The notes beneath the pieces are model-generated. The model ran no database searches. It was not told the origin of the DNA and saw only the letters and a list, made by a program, of their open reading frames with translations. 64,000 bases of DNA from an uncultured bacterium (GTDB lineage: Bacteria > Verrucomicrobiota > Kiritimatiellia > RFP12 > UBA1067): positions 37,443 to 101,442 of the forward strand of contig CADCCQ010000001.1 in the NCBI GenBank assembly GCA_902799955.1, written 5' to 3'. The position numbers and the translations under genes are program-made. Shown here piece by piece: positions 8,133 through 17,041 of the stretch; within the stretch, counting starts at the first letter, position 1; every line of letters starts with the position of its first letter.

Positions 8133-11100
8133 CTACAGCGGCGCGATGCGAAGCTTCCAGGAGACAGGCGCGCTCGGGTCGAAGCGGTACTTCTCCATCG
8201 GCGCGGGGCCGACGCTCGCGCCGCCGAGGCCAGTCTGGCGCACGTCGAGGTTGAGGATGACGTCGCGCTGCGCGACAGGCGGCGAGTTGCGGCGGATCTG
8301 CTGGGTGTGCTTCTGCCATCCATCGTGCCGCGCGAGGAAGATGTCCTCCCAGCCATAGTGCAGCGCCTGCATGAACAGCGGCTCGGACGCCTCGAAGCGC
8401 ACGCCCTTCCCCGCGCCGTCGGCGAACTCCGCCCACCTCACGCCGCTCTTGTAGCCGTTGTCCTGCGGCCGCACGTAATCGACATACTGCTCCGTCACAG
8501 TGGATTCGTAAAGCCCCACGAAAGAGCCCGTGCAGCGGTCGATGTAGTTCTCCCACGGTCCGCGTCCGTAGTACTTGACGCGCTCGAGCGCGGGATCAAG
8601 CCGCATCGTGAGGCCCAGCCTCGGCAGCGCCTTGGGCATCACGCCGTATGGCCTCACCGTGTTTTCCATAGTAATGGAGCCGTCGGACGCGAAGCGATAT
8701 TTGCATTCGTGCTTGAAGCCGCAGCCCTTCGTGCCCGTCACGTCGATGACGGTCTTCACCTCGTCGCCAGTCACGACAATTGGCTCCGGATGGTACCCGA
8801 GCCGGACAAGCCCGGAGGCGAGGAAACTTTCCTTCAGCCACTTGTCGTTGTCGACGAACGCGCGCACGCATGTGAGATGCGGCCCCGCCGGAACGCCCGG
8901 CGAAACCTCCTTTAAAACGGCCACGCCATTTACCGTGAGCTGCGTGAGAAGCCCGCTCTTCCGGCTAAACACGGCCACCGTTCCACCGCATGAGACGGTG
9001 ACCGTGGCGGTATCTTCTTTGGCGACGAAATCGGATATGCGGTCACGCGGGACGCGTGACCCTACCGTTTGCGGCGGTTGCGGGGCGACCGCCCTACACG
9101 CCACGGTAATTGATTTCTCGCCTTCATTCACGACCAGCGGTGGTTTCATCGAAACCGCCCTACCATCTTGTTGTTGTACGCTTGTTGTGTTTCCACCGCC
9201 AAGCGCTATCTGGTCCCTTGCGACCACCCAGCCCTTCTTCGCCCAGAGTGTATCTGACTTCAGGCGGAATGCCACGTTGAGGAAATACTCGGCGCTTTCC
9301 TTCACATCCGTCTTAGGAATCGCAATCTCAAGGTTCTTCCAATCCTGAGGCGGGACCGACGGCCAGTTGCACACGCCGTTTGCAATCGGCCGACCATCCT
9401 CCACTAGTTCCCAACATGCATCAAACTCGCCCGACTGAGTGAATGAGAATCGATTACGTAGCACAACGGGAATTGGCTCGCCGTTGCGGATCCCAGATCT
9501 TACGCTCAGAAGAAAAGTGAACCAAGGCATCGTGGTATCAGGTAGCGTCACCACGAGGTTGCGGTGAACGTGTCCTACCTCGATCAGCTTCGGCGTGACC
9601 TCGGCGAGCGGGCCCACGATGCCGTTCTGGCAGATCGGGCCGTTGTGCGGGTTGTCGTAGAAGTCGCCGCCATAGGCGAAGTAACGCTCTTCACGTCCAG
9701 TCTTCGGGTCGATGCGTCCCGTACCCGCCCAGATCGCCTGGTCCTTCCAGTCCCAGATGCACCCGCCGATGAGCGACGGATGTGCGTAGGTGACGTCCCA
9801 GTACTCCTGGAAGTTGCCAATCGCGTTACCCATCGCGTGGGCGTACTCGGTGTGGAAGAACGGCTTGTCGTGCGCGGCATCGTGGGCCGCGCCGAGCTCC
9901 TTGACCCGCTCCACGCTCCGGTACATGTCCGCGTCCATGTCGGCATCCTTTGCGCCGACCTCCCAGTGGATCGGACGCGACGGGTCGATCTTCCGAACCG
10001 CCGCGATCGCGGCGCGGAAGTTGTCGCCGTGCTTCGTCTCGTTACCCATCGACCAGATCGTGACGGACGGATTGTTGCGGTAGAAGCGCACCTGACGTTC
10101 GTTGCGCTCGACGATCGTCTGCTTCCACGCCTGGATGGGGCCGAAGCCGTCCTTGCCAAAGCCCGCACCGTGAGCCTCCACGTTCGCCTCGGCGACGAGG
10201 TAGATGCCGTACTTGTCGCAGATGTCGTACCACAGGCGGTGGTTCGGGTAGTGGCTTGTACGCACCGTGTCGATGTTGTAACGCTTCATCAGTTCCGCGT
10301 CGCGCAGCATCTCGGCGCACGACACCGTGCGCCCGTTTTCAGGGCTAGTCTCGTGCCGGTTCACGCCCTTGAACTTAACGGGCTTGCCGTTCACGTAGAA
10401 CACCTCGCCCACGATCTTCTGCTCCTTCAGGCCAATGCGCTTCGCGCGGATATCCTCGCCGCACTTCAGCACGAGCGTGTAGAGATACGGCTTCTCCGCG
10501 CTCCAGAGGCGTGGTTTTTCCAGTTTAATTGTCGCATGTCGGCTGTCGCGTGTCGGAATCTGTCCGACGATCCTACCTCCATCGTCGTAGAGCGTTGCGG
10601 TTACCTCCTTCGCGTCGCCGTATGTTTCCACCGCCACGTCTACGGTCGCGCTCTTGTACCCTTCGCCGAACGTCAGCGTAACAACGAAGTCAGCGATGCC
10701 GGCCTTCGGACGCGACCAGAGCGACACGTCGCGGAAAAGCCCCGAGAAGCGCAGCATGTCCTGGTCCTCCACGTAGCTGCCGTCGCACCAGCGGAACACC
10801 TGCACGGAGATCTCGTTCTCGCCGTCCTTCAAAAACGGCGTGATGTTGAATTCGCTCGGCAGCTTGGAGTCCTCGGCGTATCCAGCCTTCTCGCCGTTGA
10901 TCCACGCATAGAGCGCGGAACCCGCGCCCTCGAAGCGGAGAATCGTCTCGCGCCCCTTCCAACTGTCGGGCAGACGGAACTTGCGCTTGTAGGACATCAC
11001 GGGATTGTAGTCGGGGCGCCCCGTCTCCTTGTCGAGGATCTTCGGCCACGCGAACTTGTGCGGATAGCCGTGGGCGATGTAGTGCGGCATCCCGTAGCCG

Positions 11101-11441
11101 CGCATTTCCACGCAGCAGGGAACGTCGATCGTCTCCCACTTCGACACGTCGAACGTCGTCTTCTCAAATGCCAGCGGGCGGCGCAGCGGATCGCCGCACC
11201 AGTGGAACTTCCACGTGCCGTTCAGCGACATCTTCCACGGAGTCTCGAACTCCAGCGCATCGGTGAGCGCGGCCTTCGCGTCCGCCAGCGGCATCGCGTA
11301 CGTCGCGGCGGGCATGCGGTTGAACGAATTGACGTCGATGTTCTCCCAGTCGCGGACGCGGCCCGGTGCCGCGTCTGACGCGGCAACAGACAACATGCAG
11401 CCGCAGACCGCCGCAAGACGCATAATGTTTCTGTGTTTCAT
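8133..11441 (-). CDS. GH2 beta-galactosidase, exported
   Basis: A LacZ-like enzyme of 1,102 residues with a signal peptide (MRLAAVCGCMLSVAASDAA). The sugar-binding domain has WKMSLNGTWKFHW; the catalytic barrel has RTSHYPNH, the acid/base Glu in SMGNETKHGDNF and the nucleophile Glu in FHTEYAHAMGN. A C-terminal small-chain domain completes it. The start at 11441 is chosen over 11468 because the signal peptide follows and GAAGG lies upstream. About residues 752-768 (TTSVQQQDGRAVS) and 785-805 (CRAVAPQPPQTVGSRVPRDR) are coded by palindromic repeats and interrupt the C-terminal region; QIPTRDSRHAT may be a third. Whether activity survives is unknown. It likely removes terminal galactose from mucin-like or plant glycans. 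Confidence 0.92.
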   Translation of the reverse strand: MKHRNIMRLAAVCGCMLSVAASDAAPGRVRDWENIDVNSFNRMPAATYAMPLADAKAALTDALEFETPWKMSLNGTWKFHWCGDPLRRPLAFEKTTFDVSKWETIDVPCCVEMRGYGMPHYIAHGYPHKFAWPKILDKETGRPDYNPVMSYKRKFRLPDSWKGRETILRFEGAGSALYAWINGEKAGYAEDSKLPSEFNITPFLKDGENEISVQVFRWCDGSYVEDQDMLRFSGLFRDVSLWSRPKAGIADFVVTLTFGEGYKSATVDVAVETYGDAKEVTATLYDDGGRIVGQIPTRDSRHATIKLEKPRLWSAEKPYLYTLVLKCGEDIRAKRIGLKEQKIVGEVFYVNGKPVKFKGVNRHETSPENGRTVSCAEMLRDAELMKRYNIDTVRTSHYPNHRLWYDICDKYGIYLVAEANVEAHGAGFGKDGFGPIQAWKQTIVERNERQVRFYRNNPSVTIWSMGNETKHGDNFRAAIAAVRKIDPSRPIHWEVGAKDADMDADMYRSVERVKELGAAHDAAHDKPFFHTEYAHAMGNAIGNFQEYWDVTYAHPSLIGGCIWDWKDQAIWAGTGRIDPKTGREERYFAYGGDFYDNPHNGPICQNGIVGPLAEVTPKLIEVGHVHRNLVVTLPDTTMPWFTFLLSVRSGIRNGEPIPVVLRNRFSFTQSGEFDACWELVEDGRPIANGVCNWPSVPPQDWKNLEIAIPKTDVKESAEYFLNVAFRLKSDTLWAKKGWVVARDQIALGGGNTTSVQQQDGRAVSMKPPLVVNEGEKSITVACRAVAPQPPQTVGSRVPRDRISDFVAKEDTATVTVSCGGTVAVFSRKSGLLTQLTVNGVAVLKEVSPGVPAGPHLTCVRAFVDNDKWLKESFLASGLVRLGYHPEPIVVTGDEVKTVIDVTGTKGCGFKHECKYRFASDGSITMENTVRPYGVMPKALPRLGLTMRLDPALERVKYYGRGPWENYIDRCTGSFVGLYESTVTEQYVDYVRPQDNGYKSGVRWAEFADGAGKGVRFEASEPLFMQALHYGWEDIFLARHDGWQKHTQQIRRNSPPVAQRDVILNLDVRQTGLGGASVGPAPMEKYRFDPSAPVSWKLRIAPL
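9041..9061. repeat. Perfect palindrome inside GH2 gene
   Basis: GGTCACGCG-GGA-CGCGTGACC, a 9-bp perfect stem, is read as VGSRVPRDR in the GH2 protein. It adjoins a second GC-rich inverted stretch (GGGCGACCGCCC) at about 9084-9095, suggesting a cluster of inserted palindromes. Confidence 0.7.
9139..9187. repeat. Hairpin-plus-tail repeat inside GH2 gene (family H)
   Basis: GGTGGTTTC-ATC-GAAACCGCC pairs over 9 bases with one G-U pair, then the same tail as in the epimerase gene (ATCTTGTTGTTGTACGC, then TTGTTG). Hairpin sequence differs from the other copy but pairing is kept. Confidence 0.8.
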
Positions 11442-11464
11442 TGTGATTGTACCTTCGACAGAAT

Positions 11465-14400
11465 TCACTCCACCACGATACGGAAGCCCACGTCATAGAC
11501 TGGCGCATACGAATGGTAGGCGCGGCGGAATGATGCCGTGGCGAGCTTCGGGCGCGAATACCACGAGCCGCCGCGCACCACGCGCCGCTCGTCGCCGCCC
11601 GGCGCGTTGCGTCCGTCGTCGGCTACGTATGGATAGGGCGTGTATTTAGACTGCGTCCACTCCCAGACGTTTCCGTGCATGTCGTAGAGCCCCCAGGGGT
11701 TCGGCTTCCACTTGCCGCTCTTCTCCTCCAGGAACGCGCCGTCGTTCACGCCGTGCGCCTGCGGCACCCAGTTGTCGAAGAGGTTCTCGGTGTTGCCGTA
11801 GTGCGCCTTCTCGCGGTCCTGGACATACGGGTTGCCGGAGTAGTCGGAGAGCGAGATGTCCGCGAGGTTCGCGTACTTCGCGAAGTCGTCGCCCGTGCCG
11901 CCCCACCAGAACGGCTTGTCCGACCCGGCCCGCGCGGCCCACTCCCACTCTGCCTCGGTCGGAAGGCGCACCGTGCGCCCGGTCTTCTTCGAAAGCCATT
12001 CGCAGAACGCGACGGCCTTGTTCCACGGGACGCGCACCGCCGGCAGGTCGTCGCCGTTCACGTCGTAGCCAGTGACGCCGAACTGGTAGCCGTGCCTCGA
12101 TTCACAGCGGCTGTCGTGCTTCGGGTCGAACTGGCGGAACTCGCGGTTGGTGACCTCCCTCGCGCCCATGAGGAACGGCTTCACGTCGACCTTCGCGGCG
12201 GGGTGCTCGTCGCGCGGGCCCTTCGCCTCGCTCCTGCCCATCACGAACGAGCCGCCCGGGACGGCGACGAGCGGCATCTCCACGCCGTCGCCAAGCGCGA
12301 TCTGCGCGGCGGACGCTGCCGGCCTCGTCGCCGGGTCGAACGGCCAGCCGGCTATCTTCAGCGGCTCGCCACCCTTCGGTTTCTCCCTGACGCTCTCCGT
12401 ATCCTTCAACACAGGCGCGGGGGTGTCTATCGTCTCGTGGTTCTGCCTGACGCCCACGTACTTGGCGCGGCGCTCCTCGCGGAGGCACTCGCGGCCGATG
12501 GCCTCGTTGCCCACAATGGTCTGCCAGCGTCCGTGGTACGGCGTGTTGAAGTCGATCCACGTGACAAGGCGGTCACGCGCCTCCTCCGAGAGCCTCACGC
12601 CGTGGTGCCCCTTGTCGAGCATCATCATCAGCTCCGTCGTGTCCGCATGCCACTCCATCGGCTCGAAGAGGTGGATGTCGCTCTCGATGCCGGGATGGCG
12701 CACGAACCTGACAAGGTTGAAGTACGGCACGGAGAACTTGCCGCCGAACTGCGGATACACTCTTCCATGCATCCTCGTGTTCCAGTTGGTGAGCATGCTG
12801 GTGCCGCGCAGGTCTGGCTTCCAGCGCTTGTCGCCGAACATCTCCGACTGCGGCGGATCGGGCTGGTTGTGGCAGCGGACGCAGAAGGCGTCAAGCACGG
12901 GCTGGACTTCGCGGGCGAACTCGAAGTTGCGCTCGGGGCCGCGCCACGGGCGTATCTCCTCGAGCGGGATGTTCGCGGCGACGCGGGGCGCGCGCGCGAC
13001 GAAGCTCTGCTTTTCATGGCATCCGGCGCAGGAGAGGTACTCGCCGCTGCGTGCCGTAAACCAGCTGCGCATCACCTGCATGGACTTGCCCTCCGCGTCA
13101 AGCGGCTGGACGGCGATGGGCGTGTTCGCGGGGACCTTGAAGTATGCGCTGCCGTCGGGATTGACGGGGACTGTCCCCAAGGTGCGGCGCATGTCCCACG
13201 GACCGTCGAGTCCGATCGAGCCGTAGAGTCCGCCCTCGTTCTTGAATCCGAAGGTGTATGTGTAGAGGCGTAGGTTCTTCACCGTACCGGCGGGGATGCC
13301 CTTCAGGCCCGGTCCCTCGTAGATGTTGGCGATGTAGACCTGCGCCTCCTTGGACCCACGCACCGTGCGGTCGGGCCGGGTGTGCGGGACGGGCGTCTTC
13401 ATGAACGGCACGGGCTCGCAGAGGTCGTGCCCCGCCTCGCGCAGAAGGCAAAGCTCGTTGTCAAAGCGGTCGATGATGTAGATGGAAAAATTCCTCTCGC
13501 CGTTGTTCCTGCGGGCGACGAGGAACGTCGTGTCGTCAAGCGGGAACGGGTGGAGGTTCATCGGCCAGGTGCCGTTGTAGAGCTGGTCGCGCACGATGGG
13601 GTCCACGGGCTTGCCGTAGCCCGGCATGAGCTGCACGGCGCCCTCGCCCTCCTCGGTGCCCTTCGCGACGTCGAAGAGCCCGAGCTGTCCCTGGCGCTTG
13701 AGCCCGTGGTGCCCCGTCAGCACGGCGACGAACTGAGTGGGCCTACCCGGAATCGGACGCGCGAAGAACATGCTGTTCGGCCAGAACGAGTTGCTGCCGT
13801 ACAGGGCGCGCTGGTTCGTCCCGTCTGGATTGCACGTGAAGAGTATGCGCGAATTGGAGTGTGGGAGGTCGGTGTATTCCCAGCGGAGGTACATCACGCG
13901 TCCGTCGGGCATCACTTCTGGACACCAGGCGTGCTCCTGGTCGTTGCCAAGAAGCTCCATCTCGGAACCATCCTCCCTGCACCGGAAGAGGTTCGCGACT
14001 GGCGTCGAGCCCCACACGCACGGGACGGCGTATTTGAGCGCGGTGCAGGAGAAGATGATATGCCCGTCCGGGACATAGCAGGGATCGTAGTGATTGACGT
14101 CCGGCGCGTCGTCGCGCGTCACCTGGCGAACCTTGCGCGTCGCGATGTCCAGCTCCATCACGTGCCAGGCGTTGGATGCCGCGACGCTGGAAAAGAGCAG
14201 GCGGTCGGCGTTCCAGTGGAGTTCCACGTCCATCAGCGGGCGCCCGCCCTCCGGCTTGTAGACGACCTCCGTCCCGCCGGCCCTGGCCCCGCGTATGTCA
14301 AGGAAGCACAGCTCGTTGTCGTGTCCGTTCTTCGGCAGGACGGAATTGCTCTGCCAGTTGCATGGCAGGTAGTTGCGTCCGTTGCGGCGGCGGATGAAGA

Positions 14401-15199
14401 GTATCCTGTCGAACGAGACGGCGGGGTTGAGGTCGATCATCAACTCGCGCTTGATTCCGTCAAGCGCCTTCAACGCCTGTTCGGAAGCCTCAACGGCGCC
14501 GCCAATTTGCTGTATACTTGCCGTCCCTCTCTCTCCGCCCATCCATCCGAGCGCCCGCTTCGCCTTCTCGAACCTAGCCGCAACGGCGTCCAGCTTCGGC
14601 GCAAGCTCCGGGTTCGCCGCCCGGCGGTGCGCGATGAGGCGCTCCAGCGCCGGAAGCGCCGCGCGCGTCGCGGACACCAGCGCTGCGATTTTCTCGCTAC
14701 GGGTGAACTCGCCCGCCTCAATCTTGAACGTGCAGCTTCCCTTGCCTTTGGGGGCCGTGAGACCGCCCTTCGCCTCGAAGCGCAGCGCGCCCTTCGGCAC
14801 GGGCAGGATCAGGAATGAAGGAGCGTGAGCGGCGATGAACCGATGGAACGACTCGTCGCCGACCTTGGCGACCTTCGAGCCGCCCCAGTTGACGCGGTTG
14901 AACTCGATCTTGCCCCAGCCCGGCTTGTGCGCTCGCATCTGGAGCGTCGTCGCGTCCACGCGCGTGCCGTCCTTCATCACGAAGACCGGCTCGCACCAGA
15001 TCGCCTGGTCGTAGTCGTAGGTGTCGGGGCCTATCGTTGCGGAGAGCTTCACCTCCTCCGCGCCCGCTACGTCGATGGCGACGGCGACGGCCTTCTCGGC
15101 GCCGCGCACGACAGGCGTCTCGACGCCGGCGCACAAGGCGGACTGCGCAGCGCACAGAAGCACCGCGCATGTTGCACTCATCAAAATAGTTTTCTTCAT
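11465..15199 (-). CDS. HzsA-like beta-propeller/cytochrome c protein with SUMF1 domain
   Basis: An exported protein of 1,244 residues; the ATG at 15199 has GGGGAAG upstream and begins a signal peptide (MKKTILMSATCAVLLCAAQS). The middle (MPDGRVMYLRWEYTDLPHSN, NPDGTNQRALYGSNSFWPNS) resembles the propeller of hydrazine synthase alpha-like proteins of PVC bacteria. Two heme c motifs follow: CAGCHEKQSF near residue 723 and CVRCHNQ near 771. From about 979 a formylglycine-generating-enzyme-like fold starts (VPGGSFVMGR) and ends GGSWYSRPKLATASFRRAY; the paired cysteines of catalytic FGE are missing, so it is probably a binding domain. Its stop is 24 bases from the GH2 start, implying an operon. Role unknown; hydrazine synthesis is not implied. 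Confidence 0.82.
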   Translation of the reverse strand: MKKTILMSATCAVLLCAAQSALCAGVETPVVRGAEKAVAVAIDVAGAEEVKLSATIGPDTYDYDQAIWCEPVFVMKDGTRVDATTLQMRAHKPGWGKIEFNRVNWGGSKVAKVGDESFHRFIAAHAPSFLILPVPKGALRFEAKGGLTAPKGKGSCTFKIEAGEFTRSEKIAALVSATRAALPALERLIAHRRAANPELAPKLDAVAARFEKAKRALGWMGGERGTASIQQIGGAVEASEQALKALDGIKRELMIDLNPAVSFDRILFIRRRNGRNYLPCNWQSNSVLPKNGHDNELCFLDIRGARAGGTEVVYKPEGGRPLMDVELHWNADRLLFSSVAASNAWHVMELDIATRKVRQVTRDDAPDVNHYDPCYVPDGHIIFSCTALKYAVPCVWGSTPVANLFRCREDGSEMELLGNDQEHAWCPEVMPDGRVMYLRWEYTDLPHSNSRILFTCNPDGTNQRALYGSNSFWPNSMFFARPIPGRPTQFVAVLTGHHGLKRQGQLGLFDVAKGTEEGEGAVQLMPGYGKPVDPIVRDQLYNGTWPMNLHPFPLDDTTFLVARRNNGERNFSIYIIDRFDNELCLLREAGHDLCEPVPFMKTPVPHTRPDRTVRGSKEAQVYIANIYEGPGLKGIPAGTVKNLRLYTYTFGFKNEGGLYGSIGLDGPWDMRRTLGTVPVNPDGSAYFKVPANTPIAVQPLDAEGKSMQVMRSWFTARSGEYLSCAGCHEKQSFVARAPRVAANIPLEEIRPWRGPERNFEFAREVQPVLDAFCVRCHNQPDPPQSEMFGDKRWKPDLRGTSMLTNWNTRMHGRVYPQFGGKFSVPYFNLVRFVRHPGIESDIHLFEPMEWHADTTELMMMLDKGHHGVRLSEEARDRLVTWIDFNTPYHGRWQTIVGNEAIGRECLREERRAKYVGVRQNHETIDTPAPVLKDTESVREKPKGGEPLKIAGWPFDPATRPAASAAQIALGDGVEMPLVAVPGGSFVMGRSEAKGPRDEHPAAKVDVKPFLMGAREVTNREFRQFDPKHDSRCESRHGYQFGVTGYDVNGDDLPAVRVPWNKAVAFCEWLSKKTGRTVRLPTEAEWEWAARAGSDKPFWWGGTGDDFAKYANLADISLSDYSGNPYVQDREKAHYGNTENLFDNWVPQAHGVNDGAFLEEKSGKWKPNPWGLYDMHGNVWEWTQSKYTPYPYVADDGRNAPGGDERRVVRGGSWYSRPKLATASFRRAYHSYAPVYDVGFRIVVE

Positions 15200-15262
15200 A
15201 TATCTTCCCCCTTCATCTTCACATCTACTCTCACACAAAATTCAGTAAATCCACTTGGGACG

Positions 15263-16609
15263 TCAAGTCACAAGATCCATAAGCATTTCGTGAATGGAAT
15301 AAAGCGGATATTCCTCTAGTACACCATGTGACATTCGCTCAGAGGTTGACAGTCGAATCGCCTTCTCCGGCTTGAATTTCTCAATATATGCCATCAACGA
15401 TTTAGCCCTGAGATTTTTCTCGGCCTTTGCCTCGATTGGACAAATCTTTGAGCCGACCTGCACAATAAACTCAAGCTCCGCCCTGCTGTTGTCCGGCGAC
15501 CAATAATGTGTGCCGATTCCGTATGCCATCAATTCCTGCAAAACAAATTGTTCTGTCAACGCACCTTTGAAGTGAGTGAAAATACTACTACCTTCAAGCA
15601 AAACTTGCTGCGGGATTTCAGACATTGCCCCAATAAGGCCCACATCATGAGCATACAATTTGAACGCCCCAAAATTCTCGTATGCCGCAAGCGGCATCAA
15701 AGGAGTAGATACATTTCGCACAATTCTAGTCATGCCGGCATCGTCCAACCACTGCAACGCAACTTCATACTCTCGTGCTCTGGCTCCCTCTCGCAAGGCA
15801 GTATAGAGGAACTTCTTGTTCTCCTTGGCCAATTGAGCCGGAATCGACCTCCAAAGAAGCCTTATCTTACTCAGCAGAGTGCCATCTGCGTGTTTGACAA
15901 AATCCTCATCGTATGCCTTCAATATAGATTTCTGCACCTTCCGCACCAACCTGAAATCTTTTTCCTCTCTATATGCAAGTACCGCCTCCGGCATTCCGCC
16001 TATGAAATAATACTTGCGGAGATACCCGCAAAACGTCTTATTGAAGAGATTGACCGTCTCCCATTTCCTGTTTTTGAGAACCTCGCATTTTATATCTTCA
16101 CCTATGGCAACAAGAAACTCCTCGAAAGTCATCGGTGGGACATCTATAAAAGTCACTTTGCCAACAGGAAACGAAGCTTTAGATACATCAGCTCCTTTTC
16201 TGTTCTTTTTGTTTCTACGATCTATCGCCAAACCCAACAATGAACCTGCGGACATTACTGCAAGCTCGGGCATATCCTCATTAAAGAACTTCAAAGCCGT
16301 CAATGCCCTCGGCGACTCCTGGATTTCATCTAAAACCAATAATGTCTTGCCCGGGACAATCTTCTTACCAGTGTTGATAGATATTGTCTCTATGACTGTT
16401 TGAGGGTCAAGGTTAATCGACTCAAAACTCTCGCGCAATACATGATTTTTCATGAAGTTGACGCACACCGTATCATTCGGATAATGTTTTCGGGCAAATT
16501 CGTCCATAAGCCAAGTCTTGCCGACCTGTCTCGCGCCCATGAGGATGAGAGGCTTTCGCCGCCCCTCAACATCCCATTTCTCGATATCCTTAAGTATGCT
16601 TCTTTCCAT
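15263..16609 (-). CDS. AAA ATPase with DUF4143 domain
   Basis: A 448-residue protein with Walker A GARQVGKTWL, Walker B TLLVLDEIQESP, a DUF4143 helical region, and a C-terminal restriction-nuclease-like segment (ELEFIVQVGSKICPIEAKAEKN) with the E-x-K spacing of the PD-(D/E)xK fold. Proteins of this family are widespread in gut bacteria with unknown role. The start at 16609 (MERSILKDIEKW) matches the family; an upstream extension to 16666 looks unneeded. It is monocistronic, AT-richer than the gene downstream, and followed upstream by a repeat block, so it may be horizontally acquired. Confidence 0.85.
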   Translation of the reverse strand: MERSILKDIEKWDVEGRRKPLILMGARQVGKTWLMDEFARKHYPNDTVCVNFMKNHVLRESFESINLDPQTVIETISINTGKKIVPGKTLLVLDEIQESPRALTALKFFNEDMPELAVMSAGSLLGLAIDRRNKKNRKGADVSKASFPVGKVTFIDVPPMTFEEFLVAIGEDIKCEVLKNRKWETVNLFNKTFCGYLRKYYFIGGMPEAVLAYREEKDFRLVRKVQKSILKAYDEDFVKHADGTLLSKIRLLWRSIPAQLAKENKKFLYTALREGARAREYEVALQWLDDAGMTRIVRNVSTPLMPLAAYENFGAFKLYAHDVGLIGAMSEIPQQVLLEGSSIFTHFKGALTEQFVLQELMAYGIGTHYWSPDNSRAELEFIVQVGSKICPIEAKAEKNLRAKSLMAYIEKFKPEKAIRLSTSERMSHGVLEEYPLYSIHEMLMDLVT

Positions 16610-16669
16610 CGTTGTGCTTCTCTCAAGTTCACTGCGTATTTTAGCACAGTTTCTGTACGAAATCAATAA

Positions 16670-17040
16670 GGCACTTCACATTTTCAGCACGAACTTTTAC
16701 CATCTTCATCACATTTCCGGCACGAACTTTCACTATTGTTGTCACACTTTCTGCATGATTATATCCCATCAATTTTACATTTCAATGTCGTCCACAGTCG
16801 TCTGCGCAACGCGCAAGTAAACCTCCCTCCCACTCTCCAACTCTCCACCTTCCCCTTCACCTACTTCCCCGTTCCCAACTTTACATTTTACACTTTACAT
16901 TTTACACTCACTTCCCCTTCACCTACTACTCACTACCTACTAACGACTACCACCTACCGACTTCTTCCGTGTATTCCGTGTATTCAGTGGTTAAACCACT
17001 TTACAGCTCTCCAACTCACAACCCCAACTCTTCCCCTTAC
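16670..17040. repeat. Mosaic repeat block, no gene
   Basis: This 370-base gap contains, in order: three copies of a CA-rich unit like TTTTCAGCACGAACTTT (16680-16755), the hairpin repeat J (16787-16818, GCGC-AAC-GCGC), CCAACTC units (family C), TTCCCCTTCACCT, TTTACATTTTACACT (family E), CTAACGACTACC (family D), and TTCCGTGTATTCCGTGTATT (family B, 16966-16998). The same parts recur in similar order at 19340-19600 and 20146-20400. No coding sequence is supported. Confidence 0.75.
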
Positions 17041-17041
17041 T

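Noticed and set aside
11675..13273. 532-codon plus-strand open frame
   Set aside because: Shadow of the HzsA/SUMF1 gene; composition-driven and without domains.
11465..15199. Hydrazine synthase (anammox)
   Set aside because: Only the propeller/cytochrome layout is shared; the organism type and context do not fit anammox.
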